Part shown: positions 57,311-64,000 of the stretch, one piece after another
Position numbering within the stretch: position 1 is the first letter of the stretch
How the letters are laid out: each line of letters starts with the position of its first letter
Source of the DNA: Orrella sp037026685
GTDB lineage: Bacteria; Pseudomonadota; Gammaproteobacteria; Burkholderiales; Burkholderiaceae_B
Direction of reading: 5' to 3'
Assembly (NCBI RefSeq): GCF_037026685.1
Contig: NZ_JBANET010000013.1
Coordinates: forward strand, 1-64,000
DNA length: 64,000 bases
The notes under the pieces: model-generated
Seen by the model: only the letters and a program-made list of their open reading frames with translations
Databases searched by the model: none
Told to the model about the DNA's origin: nothing
Made by a program: the position numbers and the translations under genes

Positions 57311-58131
57311 CGATGCCCGCCTTGCACCGTGGCGCCGCCCGCCTGTGGCTGGCTTGCCGGCTGGGCGCCGCGACGCTGGCGCTGGCCCTGCTGGCGGCCT
57401 GTGGCGGCCAGGTCACGCTGATTTCGGTAGGCACCGAGGGCGAGGCCAACGAATTGCTCTCGGCCCTGCTCGATGCCGGCATCGCCGCGCGCAAGGTTCC
57501 CGCCGACGGCGGGATCGCGGTCAGCGTGGACGCCGGCCAGGTGGCCCGCTCGCTCGATATCCTGCGCGCCCAGGGGCTGCCGCGCGAGCGTTTCGACGGC
57601 ATGGGCCAGATCTTTCGCAAGGAAGGCCTGGTGTCTTCGCCGCTGGAGGAGCGCGCCCGCTACGTCTACGCGCTGTCGCAGGAGCTGGCCAATACCTTGT
57701 CGCAGATGGACGGCGTGCTGGCCGCGCGCGTGCACGTGGTGCTGCCCGAGCGCGGCGGCGTGGGCGAGGCCGCCACGCCCTCGACGGCCGCCGTCTTCAT
57801 CAAGCACCAGGCCGGCTACAGCCTGGATGCCTTGCAGCCGCAGATACGCAAGCTGGTCACGCATTCCATTCCCGGGCTGACCGAGGACAGGGTTTCCATC
57901 GCCCTGGTGTCGGCGCAGCCGCCCGCCGCCGCGCCGGCGTCCGCGCCCCTGCAGCGGCGCGTGCTGGGCCTGACGGTCGACAGCGGCTCGGCCGCGGCGC
58001 TGCTGGCCGGCTTTGCCGTGATGGCGCTGCTGGTGCTCGGCCTGGCCGGGGCGCTGGGCTGGGTGCTGTGGCGCCTGGGCATGCCCGGCTTGCGCCGCGT
58101 GGCCCGCGAAGGCCAGGGAGCGTCGGCGTGA
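57307..58131 (+). CDS. bscJ: Type III inner-membrane ring lipoprotein BscJ (SctJ/YscJ)
   Basis: SctJ forms the inner of the two inner-membrane rings. The 274-residue lipoprotein has a signal peptide with lipobox LLAAC (Cys at about 36), the two ring-building domains (GEANELLSALLDAG and ARVHVVLPERGGVG), and a C-terminal membrane helix (about 232-255). The ATG at 57307 overlaps the bscI stop; an in-frame ATG at 57313 is also possible. Confidence 0.93.
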   Translation: MTMPALHRGAARLWLACRLGAATLALALLAACGGQVTLISVGTEGEANELLSALLDAGIAARKVPADGGIAVSVDAGQVARSLDILRAQGLPRERFDGMGQIFRKEGLVSSPLEERARYVYALSQELANTLSQMDGVLAARVHVVLPERGGVGEAATPSTAAVFIKHQAGYSLDALQPQIRKLVTHSIPGLTEDRVSIALVSAQPPAAAPASAPLQRRVLGLTVDSGSAAALLAGFAVMALLVLGLAGALGWVLWRLGMPGLRRVAREGQGASA

Positions 58132-58787
58132 GCACGGCGGCGCAGGCGGACCTTTCCTTGTTCGGCGAGCGGCTGGCGGCCTTCAACCTGCTGCCCAGCC
58201 TGACGCTGCATCCGCTGCGCGAGGCCGATTACGGCCAGGCGCCGCAGCCGGACTGGCCGGCCGCGCTGCATGCGGCCTGGCACCGCCATCGTTCGGCGCT
58301 GATCCTGAAGCGGCTGGGCCTGGCCGAGCGGCCGGCCGCCGACCCGGGCCGGCCCGAGCTGGCGCTGGCCCTGCTGCCGCCCGAGGCCTTGTGGCGGTGC
58401 CTGCGCTGCATCGGCGCGGCCCTGTGCGCGCCGCGGCTGCGCCGCGCCATCGCCGGGCCCGAGGTGCGCCAGTTCCTGCAGGCGCTAGGCCCGCAGGTGA
58501 TGGCGTTCGCCCGCGGCCCTGCCGCCCAGCTGGCCGTGGCGGTGCCCGCCTGCGCCGGCTACGGGGCCGAGCAGGCCGTGGCCGCCGTGCACGAACTGGG
58601 CCGGGCGGTGCTGAACGAGGCGCTGGCTGGCGGCGGCCCCGAAATCGCCCTGCGCGCCGAACTGAAGCTGCCGCCCGGCCCGGCCGCGGCGCCTCCTTGC
58701 CGCGGCGAGGCGGCGCGCGCGCTGGCCCTGGACGTCCTCAAGCATTGCGATCCCACATGGCATTCCTCATTCCCCGCGACGCCCTGA
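58128..58787 (+). CDS. bscK: Type III sorting-platform protein BscK (SctK)
   Basis: SctK links the cytoplasmic sorting platform to the SctD ring. The 219-residue protein starts with GTG overlapping the bscJ stop (58128-58131). It shows YscK-like features: FNLLPSLTLHP near the start and a Leu/Ala-rich helical body. Its last 31 bases overlap the bscL gene. Family similarity is moderate; position between SctJ and SctL genes supports it. Confidence 0.78.
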   Translation: MSTAAQADLSLFGERLAAFNLLPSLTLHPLREADYGQAPQPDWPAALHAAWHRHRSALILKRLGLAERPAADPGRPELALALLPPEALWRCLRCIGAALCAPRLRRAIAGPEVRQFLQALGPQVMAFARGPAAQLAVAVPACAGYGAEQAVAAVHELGRAVLNEALAGGGPEIALRAELKLPPGPAAAPPCRGEAARALALDVLKHCDPTWHSSFPATP

Positions 58788-59395
58788 CGCCTCGCCGCCT
58801 GGCGGCCACGCTGGCGCCTGGCGCCAAGGTGCTGCGCGCGGCCGATCACGCCGTGCTGGTGCAGGCCCAGGCGCTGCTGGACGATGCGCATGCCCAGGCG
58901 CGGGCCATCGGCGAGCAGGCCCAGGCCGCCTACCAGGCCGAGCGCCAGCGCGGCTACGACGATGGCAAGGAGCAGGCCCTGTTCGACCAGGCCGACAAGA
59001 TGATCGAGACCGTCGGGCGCACGGTGGAGTACTTCGCCGGCGTCGAGAACGAGATGGTCGACCTGGTGATGCAGGCCGTGCGCAAGGTGGTCGACGGCTT
59101 CGACGATCGCGAGAAGGTGGTGATCGTGGTGCGCAATGCGCTGGCGGTGGTGCGCAACCAGAAGCAGATGACGCTGCGGCTGCATCCGGACGAGGTGTCG
59201 GCCGTGCGCGAGCGCGTGAACGAACTGCTGGCCGCCTATCCGGCCGTGGGCTACCTGGACATCGTGCCCGATGCGCGGCTGGCGCGCGGGGCCTGCATCC
59301 TGGAGAGCGAGATCGGCATGGTCGAGGCCAGCCTGGAGGGGCAGATCGCGGCCCTGCGCTCGGCGTTCCAGCGCACGCTGGGCAGCCGCGTGTAG
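58757..59395 (+). CDS. bscL: Type III ATPase stator protein BscL (SctL/YscL)
   Basis: SctL is the stator that holds the ATPase, related to FliH. The 212-residue protein has a long charged helix (DDAHAQARAIGEQAQAAYQA over about residues 35-54) and the C-terminal domain with LRLHPDEVSAVRERV and ACILESEIGMVEASLEGQI. The start at 58757 lies inside bscK, 31 bases before its stop, an overlap long enough to favour translational coupling. Confidence 0.88.
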   Translation: MAFLIPRDALTPRRLAATLAPGAKVLRAADHAVLVQAQALLDDAHAQARAIGEQAQAAYQAERQRGYDDGKEQALFDQADKMIETVGRTVEYFAGVENEMVDLVMQAVRKVVDGFDDREKVVIVVRNALAVVRNQKQMTLRLHPDEVSAVRERVNELLAAYPAVGYLDIVPDARLARGACILESEIGMVEASLEGQIAALRSAFQRTLGSRV

Positions 59396-59416
59396 CCGGG
59401 GCCGGGAGAGCACGCC

Positions 59417-60775
59417 ATGCGCCAGTTCGAATACATCACCGAAATGATGGAAATGGCCCTGCACGATACGCCCACGCTGCGCATCAAGGGCCGTGTCACG
59501 CAGGTGGTGGGCACCATCATCAAGGCGGTGGTGCCGGCGGTCAAGATCGGCGAGGTGTGCATCCTGCGCAATCCCGGCGAAGACCTCGAAATGAAAGGCG
59601 AGGTGGTGGGCTTCGCGCGCGATGCGGCGCTGCTCACGCCCATCGGCGACATGTACGGCATTTCCTCTGCCACCGAGGTCATCCCCACCGGGCGCGCGCA
59701 CCGCGTGCCGGTCGGGCCGGGGCTGCTGGGCCGCGTGCTGGACGGGCTGGGCCGGCCGCTGGACGAGGCCGAGCTGGGCCCGCTGGAGGCCAGCAAGTTC
59801 TATCCGGTGTTCGCCGAGGCGCCCGATCCGCTGACCCGCCGCATCATCGACCGCCCCCTGGAGCTGGGCGTGCGCGCGCTGGACGGCATGCTGACCTGCG
59901 GCGAAGGCCAGCGCATGGGCATCTTCGCGGCGGCCGGCGGCGGCAAGTCCACGCTGATGGGGATGCTGGTCAAGGGCGCGGCCGCCGACGTGACGGTGGT
60001 GGCACTGATCGGCGAGCGCGGCCGCGAGGTGCGCGAGTTCCTGGAGCACGAGCTGGGGCCGCAGGGCCGGCGCAAGAGCGTCATCGTCTGCGCCACCAGC
60101 GACAAGTCCTCGATGGAGCGCACCAAGGCCGCCTACGTGGCCACCGCCATCGCCGAATATTTCCGCGACCAGGGCCAGCGGGTGCTGTTCCTGATGGATT
60201 CGGTCACGCGCTTTGCCCGCGCGCAGCGCGAGATCGGCCTGGCCGCGGGCGAGCCGCCCACGCGGCGCGGCTATCCCCCCTCGGTGTTCGCCACGCTGCC
60301 CAAGCTGATGGAGCGCGCCGGCATGAACGACAAGGGCTCGATCACCGCGCTCTATACCGTTTTGGTCGAGGGCGACGACATGACCGAGCCCATCGCCGAC
60401 GAAACGCGCTCTATCCTGGACGGCCATATCGTGCTCTCGCGCAAGCTGGGCGCGGCCAACCACTACCCTGCCATCGACGTGCTGGCCTCGGCCAGCCGGG
60501 TGATGAACGCGGTGGTCTCGCCCGGGCACCGCCGCCTGGCCGGGCGCATCCGCGAACTGATGGCCAAGTACCAGGAGGTCGAGCTGCTGGTCAAGATCGG
60601 CGAGTACAAGCGCGGCGGCGATGCCCTCACCGACGAGGCCATCGACCGCATCGAGGCCATCAACGCCTTCCTGCGCCAGCGCACGGACGAGCGCATGCCC
60701 CTGGGCGAGACGCTGGCGCGCATGGCCGCGCTGGCCGGCTTGCCGCAGGAGCAGGACCTGGAGGGCGGCGCGTAG
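59417..60775 (+). CDS. bscN: Type III secretion ATPase BscN (SctN)
   Basis: The hexameric ATPase strips chaperones and unfolds cargo. The 452-residue protein has Walker A AAGGGKST (about 172-179), the catalytic ERGREVREFLEHELGP segment, and Walker B VLFLMDSVTRFARAQRE. The GEPPTRRGYPPSVFA segment is typical of SctN/FliI. All catalytic motifs are intact, so export power should be functional. Confidence 0.97.
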   Translation: MRQFEYITEMMEMALHDTPTLRIKGRVTQVVGTIIKAVVPAVKIGEVCILRNPGEDLEMKGEVVGFARDAALLTPIGDMYGISSATEVIPTGRAHRVPVGPGLLGRVLDGLGRPLDEAELGPLEASKFYPVFAEAPDPLTRRIIDRPLELGVRALDGMLTCGEGQRMGIFAAAGGGKSTLMGMLVKGAAADVTVVALIGERGREVREFLEHELGPQGRRKSVIVCATSDKSSMERTKAAYVATAIAEYFRDQGQRVLFLMDSVTRFARAQREIGLAAGEPPTRRGYPPSVFATLPKLMERAGMNDKGSITALYTVLVEGDDMTEPIADETRSILDGHIVLSRKLGAANHYPAIDVLASASRVMNAVVSPGHRRLAGRIRELMAKYQEVELLVKIGEYKRGGDALTDEAIDRIEAINAFLRQRTDERMPLGETLARMAALAGLPQEQDLEGGA

Positions 60776-60787
60776 CGCCGGGCCGCG

Positions 60788-61294
60788 ATGAGCGTGTTCG
60801 ACGAACTGCTGGCGATCAAGCGTTTTCGCGAGGACCAGGCCGAACTGGCGCTGGCGCGCCAGCGCCAGGCGCATGGACAGGCCCGCGACGCCTGGACCCA
60901 GGCGCAGGCCCGGCTGCGCGACTACCGCGGCTGGGCCCGCCGGCGCGAGCGCGAGCTGTACGACGAGCTGTGCGCCCGCGTGGTGCGGGTACGCGAGATC
61001 GAAGCCGTGCTCACGGGCGTGGGCCTGCTGCGCGAGGCCGAGCGCGAGCACGAGCGCACCTGCCAGGCCGCCCAGGACGCGCTGGAGCGGGCCGCGCAGC
61101 ACCTGGCCGAACGGCGCCAGGCGCATGGCGAGGCGGTGCGCAGGACCGGCAAGTTCGTCGAGCTGGCCCGCCTGCACCTGGCCGAGCACCTGGGCGCGCT
61201 CGAGCGCCAGGAAGACGCCGAGCTCGAGGAAGCGGCCAGCCTGGCGCGCGAGCGCGAGGATTGGGAACAACACGAGGAAGTGGATTTTTCATGA
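60788..61294 (+). CDS. bscO: Type III central-stalk protein BscO (SctO)
   Basis: SctO is the coiled-coil stalk inside the ATPase ring, related to FliJ. The 168-residue protein is almost entirely a charged, Ala/Arg/Glu-rich antiparallel coiled coil. It starts 12 bases after the bscN stop and overlaps bscP by ATGA (61291-61294). Recognition is by structure and position. Confidence 0.83.
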   Translation: MSVFDELLAIKRFREDQAELALARQRQAHGQARDAWTQAQARLRDYRGWARRRERELYDELCARVVRVREIEAVLTGVGLLREAEREHERTCQAAQDALERAAQHLAERRQAHGEAVRRTGKFVELARLHLAEHLGALERQEDAELEEAASLAREREDWEQHEEVDFS

Positions 61295-61884
61295 CCATAG
61301 ACCGACGCATCGGCCTGGATACCGCCTTGCCGCAAGGCATGCCCGACCTTTCCCAGTCGGGGGCCGGGGCGCAGGCGCGCCAGGCGCCTACCGATGCAGA
61401 ACGCCAGGCCTTCGAGCGCGCCCTGGCCGGCGAGCCCGGGCAGCCCGGACGCCAGGCTCCCGGCGAGCAGGCCGGGGTGCAGCGGCCCGCGCCGCCTTTG
61501 GCCTTGTTCGGCGCCGCCGGGCTGGCCGGGGCGGGGCGGCCCGAACCGGCCCCGGCGCCGCAGGGCCTGGCGCAGGCCTTGGCCGAGGGGGCCGGCGCCC
61601 TGCTGGTGGGCGACGGCGGCAAGGGCCGGCCCGAGGTGCGCATCGAGCTCAAGGACGAGCTGCTGCCTGGCGTCTCGGTGGCCGTGTTCGAAGACGAGGG
61701 CCGGCTGGTCGCTGCCTTTACCTGCGCCAGCGAGGCCTCGCGCGAGCGCCTGAGCCGCGGCGTCGCGGCCCTGGCGCAGGAGCTGGCCGACGCCCTGGGC
61801 CGCCCGGCGCTGGTGCGGGTCAGCGCCGACGATCCGATGGACCCCTGCACGGTGGAGGCCGCCGCCGATGCCCTGGCCTGCTGA
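61291..61884 (+). CDS. bscP: Needle-length regulator BscP (SctP family)
   Basis: SctP proteins set needle length and switch secretion to late substrates. The 197-residue protein has a Pro/Ala/Gly-rich variable first half and a more ordered C-terminal half (VRIELKDELLPGVSVAVFEDE), as in HpaP/YscP switch domains. It is short for a molecular ruler. Position between SctO and SctQ genes is diagnostic. Confidence 0.75.
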   Translation: MTIDRRIGLDTALPQGMPDLSQSGAGAQARQAPTDAERQAFERALAGEPGQPGRQAPGEQAGVQRPAPPLALFGAAGLAGAGRPEPAPAPQGLAQALAEGAGALLVGDGGKGRPEVRIELKDELLPGVSVAVFEDEGRLVAAFTCASEASRERLSRGVAALAQELADALGRPALVRVSADDPMDPCTVEAAADALAC

Positions 61885-61896
61885 TCCCGTCGCGAC

Positions 61897-63075
61897 ATGG
61901 ACGCATTGACTTTGCCGCCGGCCCGGCCGGTTTCCCTGCCCCGGCTCAATGCCAACCAGGCGCAGGCCCTGACCCAGATCGCCCGCCACGGCGCGGCGGT
62001 CGCGCTCACCTTGCCGCCCGCGCCGCAGGCCGGCGGCCAGGCCGCGCCGGTGCGCTGGCTGCTGGCCTTTGCCAGCGGCGCGCCCGAGCCGGTGCGCGCC
62101 GCCGCCACCTGGCATGCCGACCTGGAATGGGCCGGCGCCGCGGTACGGCTGCACCTGCCTGAGGCCGCCGCGCAGGCCTGGCTGGCGGCGCGGCTGCCGG
62201 GGCTGCCGGCCCCCGTCCTGCCGCAGGCCTTGCAGGCGGCCGCCTTCGAAACCCTGCTGCAGGAAGCGCTGGCCGCCCTGGCGCAAGCCGGCGCGGGCGG
62301 GCCGGTGCGCGTGCAGGCGCTGCAGGCCGGCGCCGCGCGCGCGCTGGCCCATGCCTGGACCGTGACGCTGCATGCGCCGGACACCGGGGCCCTGTGCCAT
62401 GCCGTGCTCGAAACCGACGGCCTGGGGCTGATGCTGCTGGCCGCGCTGCTGGGCAAGGCCGCGCCCGCGCGCCGCGACGCGCAGGCGCTGGCCGCCTTGC
62501 CGATACGGCTGCGCGCCGTGCTCGGCCACACGCGCCTGCCGCTGGCCGAGCTGCGTGCGCTGGGCCCCGGCGACGTGGTGCTGCTGGATCACTACCGCGT
62601 CGGCGCCGACGGCGCGCTCTGGCTGGAGGCCGGCCAGGGCCAGGCATTGCGCGTACGGGCCGAAGGCTCCCATTACATCGTGACTAAAGGCTGGACTTCG
62701 CTGATGACCCAAGAATCCACCGAGCGGCCCGAGCCCATCGCGGCCGCGCAACAGGCCGGCGCCGCGGCGCCGGACGCGCCCGCGCCGCTGGCGCTCGAAG
62801 CCATACCCGTGCAGCTGTCCTTCGACCTGGGCGAGCGCAGCATCGCGCTGGCCGAGCTGCAGCGGCTGCAGCCGGGCGAAGTGTTCGACCTACATCGCCC
62901 GCTGGCCGACGGGCCGGTGATGATCCGCGCCAACGGCGCGCTGGTCGGCACCGGCACGCTGGTCGAGGTCGATGGGCGCATCGGCGTGATGGTGCAGGCG
63001 TGGGGACCGGCCGGCGCGGCCATGCCGGCCGCGCCGGCCAGCGCCGCGGCCGATGCCGTGCGGCACGCGTCATGA
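61897..63075 (+). CDS. bscQ: Type III sorting-platform C-ring protein BscQ (SctQ)
   Basis: SctQ builds the cytoplasmic pods that queue cargo. The 392-residue protein has an N-terminal regulatory half and C-terminal SPOA domains (IPVQLSFDLGERSIALAELQ, then RANGALVGTGTLVEVDGRIG). A methionine at about residue 270, just before the second SPOA domain, could serve as an internal start for a short C-terminal product as known in other SctQ genes. The stop overlaps the bscR start. Confidence 0.88.
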   Translation: MDALTLPPARPVSLPRLNANQAQALTQIARHGAAVALTLPPAPQAGGQAAPVRWLLAFASGAPEPVRAAATWHADLEWAGAAVRLHLPEAAAQAWLAARLPGLPAPVLPQALQAAAFETLLQEALAALAQAGAGGPVRVQALQAGAARALAHAWTVTLHAPDTGALCHAVLETDGLGLMLLAALLGKAAPARRDAQALAALPIRLRAVLGHTRLPLAELRALGPGDVVLLDHYRVGADGALWLEAGQGQALRVRAEGSHYIVTKGWTSLMTQESTERPEPIAAAQQAGAAAPDAPAPLALEAIPVQLSFDLGERSIALAELQRLQPGEVFDLHRPLADGPVMIRANGALVGTGTLVEVDGRIGVMVQAWGPAGAAMPAAPASAAADAVRHAS

Positions 63076-63821
63076 CCGCCTTCGAGCCGATCAGCCTGGC
63101 GGTGGTGCTGGCGCTGCTGGCGCTGGTGCCGCTGGCCGCGGTCATGACCACTTCGTTCCTGAAGATCGCCATCGTGCTCACGCTGGTGCGCAACGCCCTG
63201 GGCGTGCAGCAGGTCCCGCCCAACATGGCGCTCTATGCCCTGGCGCTGATCCTGTCGGCCTACGTGATGGGGCCGGTGGTGATGCAGGTGGGCGCCGAGC
63301 TGCGCGCGGTGCAGGCGCAAGGCGCCGCGTCCGGGCCGCCGTCCGCCGCGCCCATGCCGGGTTGGCCGGGCGCCGCGCCGCCGGGCCATGCCGGCGCGCC
63401 GCCCGGCCCCCAGGCCGCCATGCCCGACCGCACCGGCGCGCTGATCCAGGCCGTCGAGCGCGGCGTCGAGCCGCTGCGCGCCTTCATGCTGCGCAACAGC
63501 AAGCCCGAGCAGCGCGACTTCTTCGTGCGCACCGCGCGCCAGCTCTGGGGGCCGGAACAGGCCAGCGGCCTGGGCGAGGACAACCTGCTCGTGCTGATCC
63601 CGGCCTTCCTGCTGTCCGAATTGACGGTGGCTTTTCAGGTGGGCTTTCTGCTTTACCTGCCCTTTGTCATCATCGACATCATCGTCTCGAACATCCTGCT
63701 GGCCATGGGGATGATGATGGTCTCGCCGGTGACGATTTCCATGCCGCTCAAGCTCTTCCTGTTCGTGATGGTCGATGGCTGGACGCGGCTGATCCAGGGC
63801 CTGGTGCTCTCCTACGGCTAG
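63072..63821 (+). CDS. bscR: Type III export-gate protein BscR (SctR)
   Basis: SctR is the core of the export gate (five copies per complex). The 249-residue protein has about four hydrophobic segments, with the family motifs TSFLKIAIVLTLVRNALGVQ and LIPAFLLSELTVAFQVGFLL. It is about 30 residues longer than usual because of a Gly/Pro-rich insert (about 95-125) in the loop between the second and third segments. The ATG overlaps the bscQ stop. Confidence 0.95.
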   Translation: MTAFEPISLAVVLALLALVPLAAVMTTSFLKIAIVLTLVRNALGVQQVPPNMALYALALILSAYVMGPVVMQVGAELRAVQAQGAASGPPSAAPMPGWPGAAPPGHAGAPPGPQAAMPDRTGALIQAVERGVEPLRAFMLRNSKPEQRDFFVRTARQLWGPEQASGLGEDNLLVLIPAFLLSELTVAFQVGFLLYLPFVIIDIIVSNILLAMGMMMVSPVTISMPLKLFLFVMVDGWTRLIQGLVLSYG

Positions 63822-63829
63822 CGCATCCC

Positions 63830-64000
63830 ATGCAGACCGTCGATCTCGTTTCCTACATGACCCAGGCGCTGATGCTGACGCTGTGGCTGTCGCTGCCGCC
63901 CATCGCGGTGGCGGCCATCGTCGGCACGCTGTTCTCGCTGTTCCAGGCCTTGACCCAGCTGCAGGAGCAGACCCTGTCCTTCGCCGTCAAGCTGATCGCG
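63830..64000 (+). CDS. bscS: Type III export-gate protein BscS (SctS), partial
   Basis: The gene runs off the window end. The 57 visible residues start MQTVDLVSYMTQALMLTLWL, include hydrophobic segment 1 and the linking SLFQALTQLQEQTLSF motif of SctS/FliQ, and reach into segment 2. It starts 8 bases after the bscR stop. Full-length family members are about 88 residues, so roughly 30 are missing. Confidence 0.93.
   Translation, partial: MQTVDLVSYMTQALMLTLWLSLPPIAVAAIVGTLFSLFQALTQLQEQTLSFAVKLIA

Overview
The window reads as a contiguous piece of a GC-rich betaproteobacterial chromosome (order Burkholderiales, family Alcaligenaceae), most likely Bordetella or a close relative such as Achromobacter. 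This rests on the ribosomal and RNA polymerase proteins, the tRNA-tuf-secE-nusG-rplKAJL-rpoBC order, and a type III secretion locus whose gene order and sizes fit the Bordetella bsc family. The species is inferred from remembered family features; no database was searched.

Positions 1-2100 are a lower-GC, gene-free stretch with five parS-like sites and a 13-bp tandem repeat array, followed by mnmG-rsmG-parA-parB. This is the usual neighbourhood of a replication origin. A cytoplasmic-type L-asparaginase gene follows. A strong promoter then drives tRNA-Tyr, tRNA-Gly, tRNA-Thr and tufA, followed by tRNA-Trp, secE, nusG, rplK, rplA, an L10-type leader, rplJ, rplL, rpoB, rpoC and a strong intrinsic terminator.

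Positions 21.9-40.3 kb are accessory genes between rpoC and rpsL. They comprise an SDR oxidoreductase, a membrane diguanylate cyclase, a patatin-like phospholipase and a TonB-dependent receptor. Next comes a tightly coupled 12-kb cluster: a metal amidohydrolase, a three-subunit molybdenum hydroxylase with a CoxG-like protein, a complete branched-chain-amino-acid-type ABC transporter, and a DUF1116 (AllG-like) protein. Two copies of one palindromic operator precede this cluster. I infer uptake and breakdown of an unidentified, probably nitrogen-containing, small molecule. A convergent MarR regulator-phosphoribosyltransferase pair closes the region.

Positions 40.5-45.6 kb are the str operon (rpsL-rpsG-fusA-tufB-rpsJ), with its own promoter and a roughly 210-nt leader. 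tufB differs from tufA by one silent base. rpsJ is followed by a convergent iron receptor instead of rplC, so the S10 operon is not continuous here. The receptor is divergent from an AraC-type regulator, with a Fur-like box between them.

Positions 49.2-64.0 kb are a type III secretion locus cut off by the window end. A minus-strand operon (bscX-bscY-bcrD-bscD-bscE-bscF) and a plus-strand operon (two unassigned genes, two TPR chaperone-like genes, then bscI-J-K-L-N-O-P-Q-R-S) diverge from a 285-bp region. That region holds three copies of one bipartite promoter-like element, GGAACC-N14-GTTACT, one facing left and two facing right exactly 60 bp apart. A CesT-like chaperone gene sits at the left edge. 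No clear needle-tip gene or large pore-forming translocator gene occurs where such genes would be expected.
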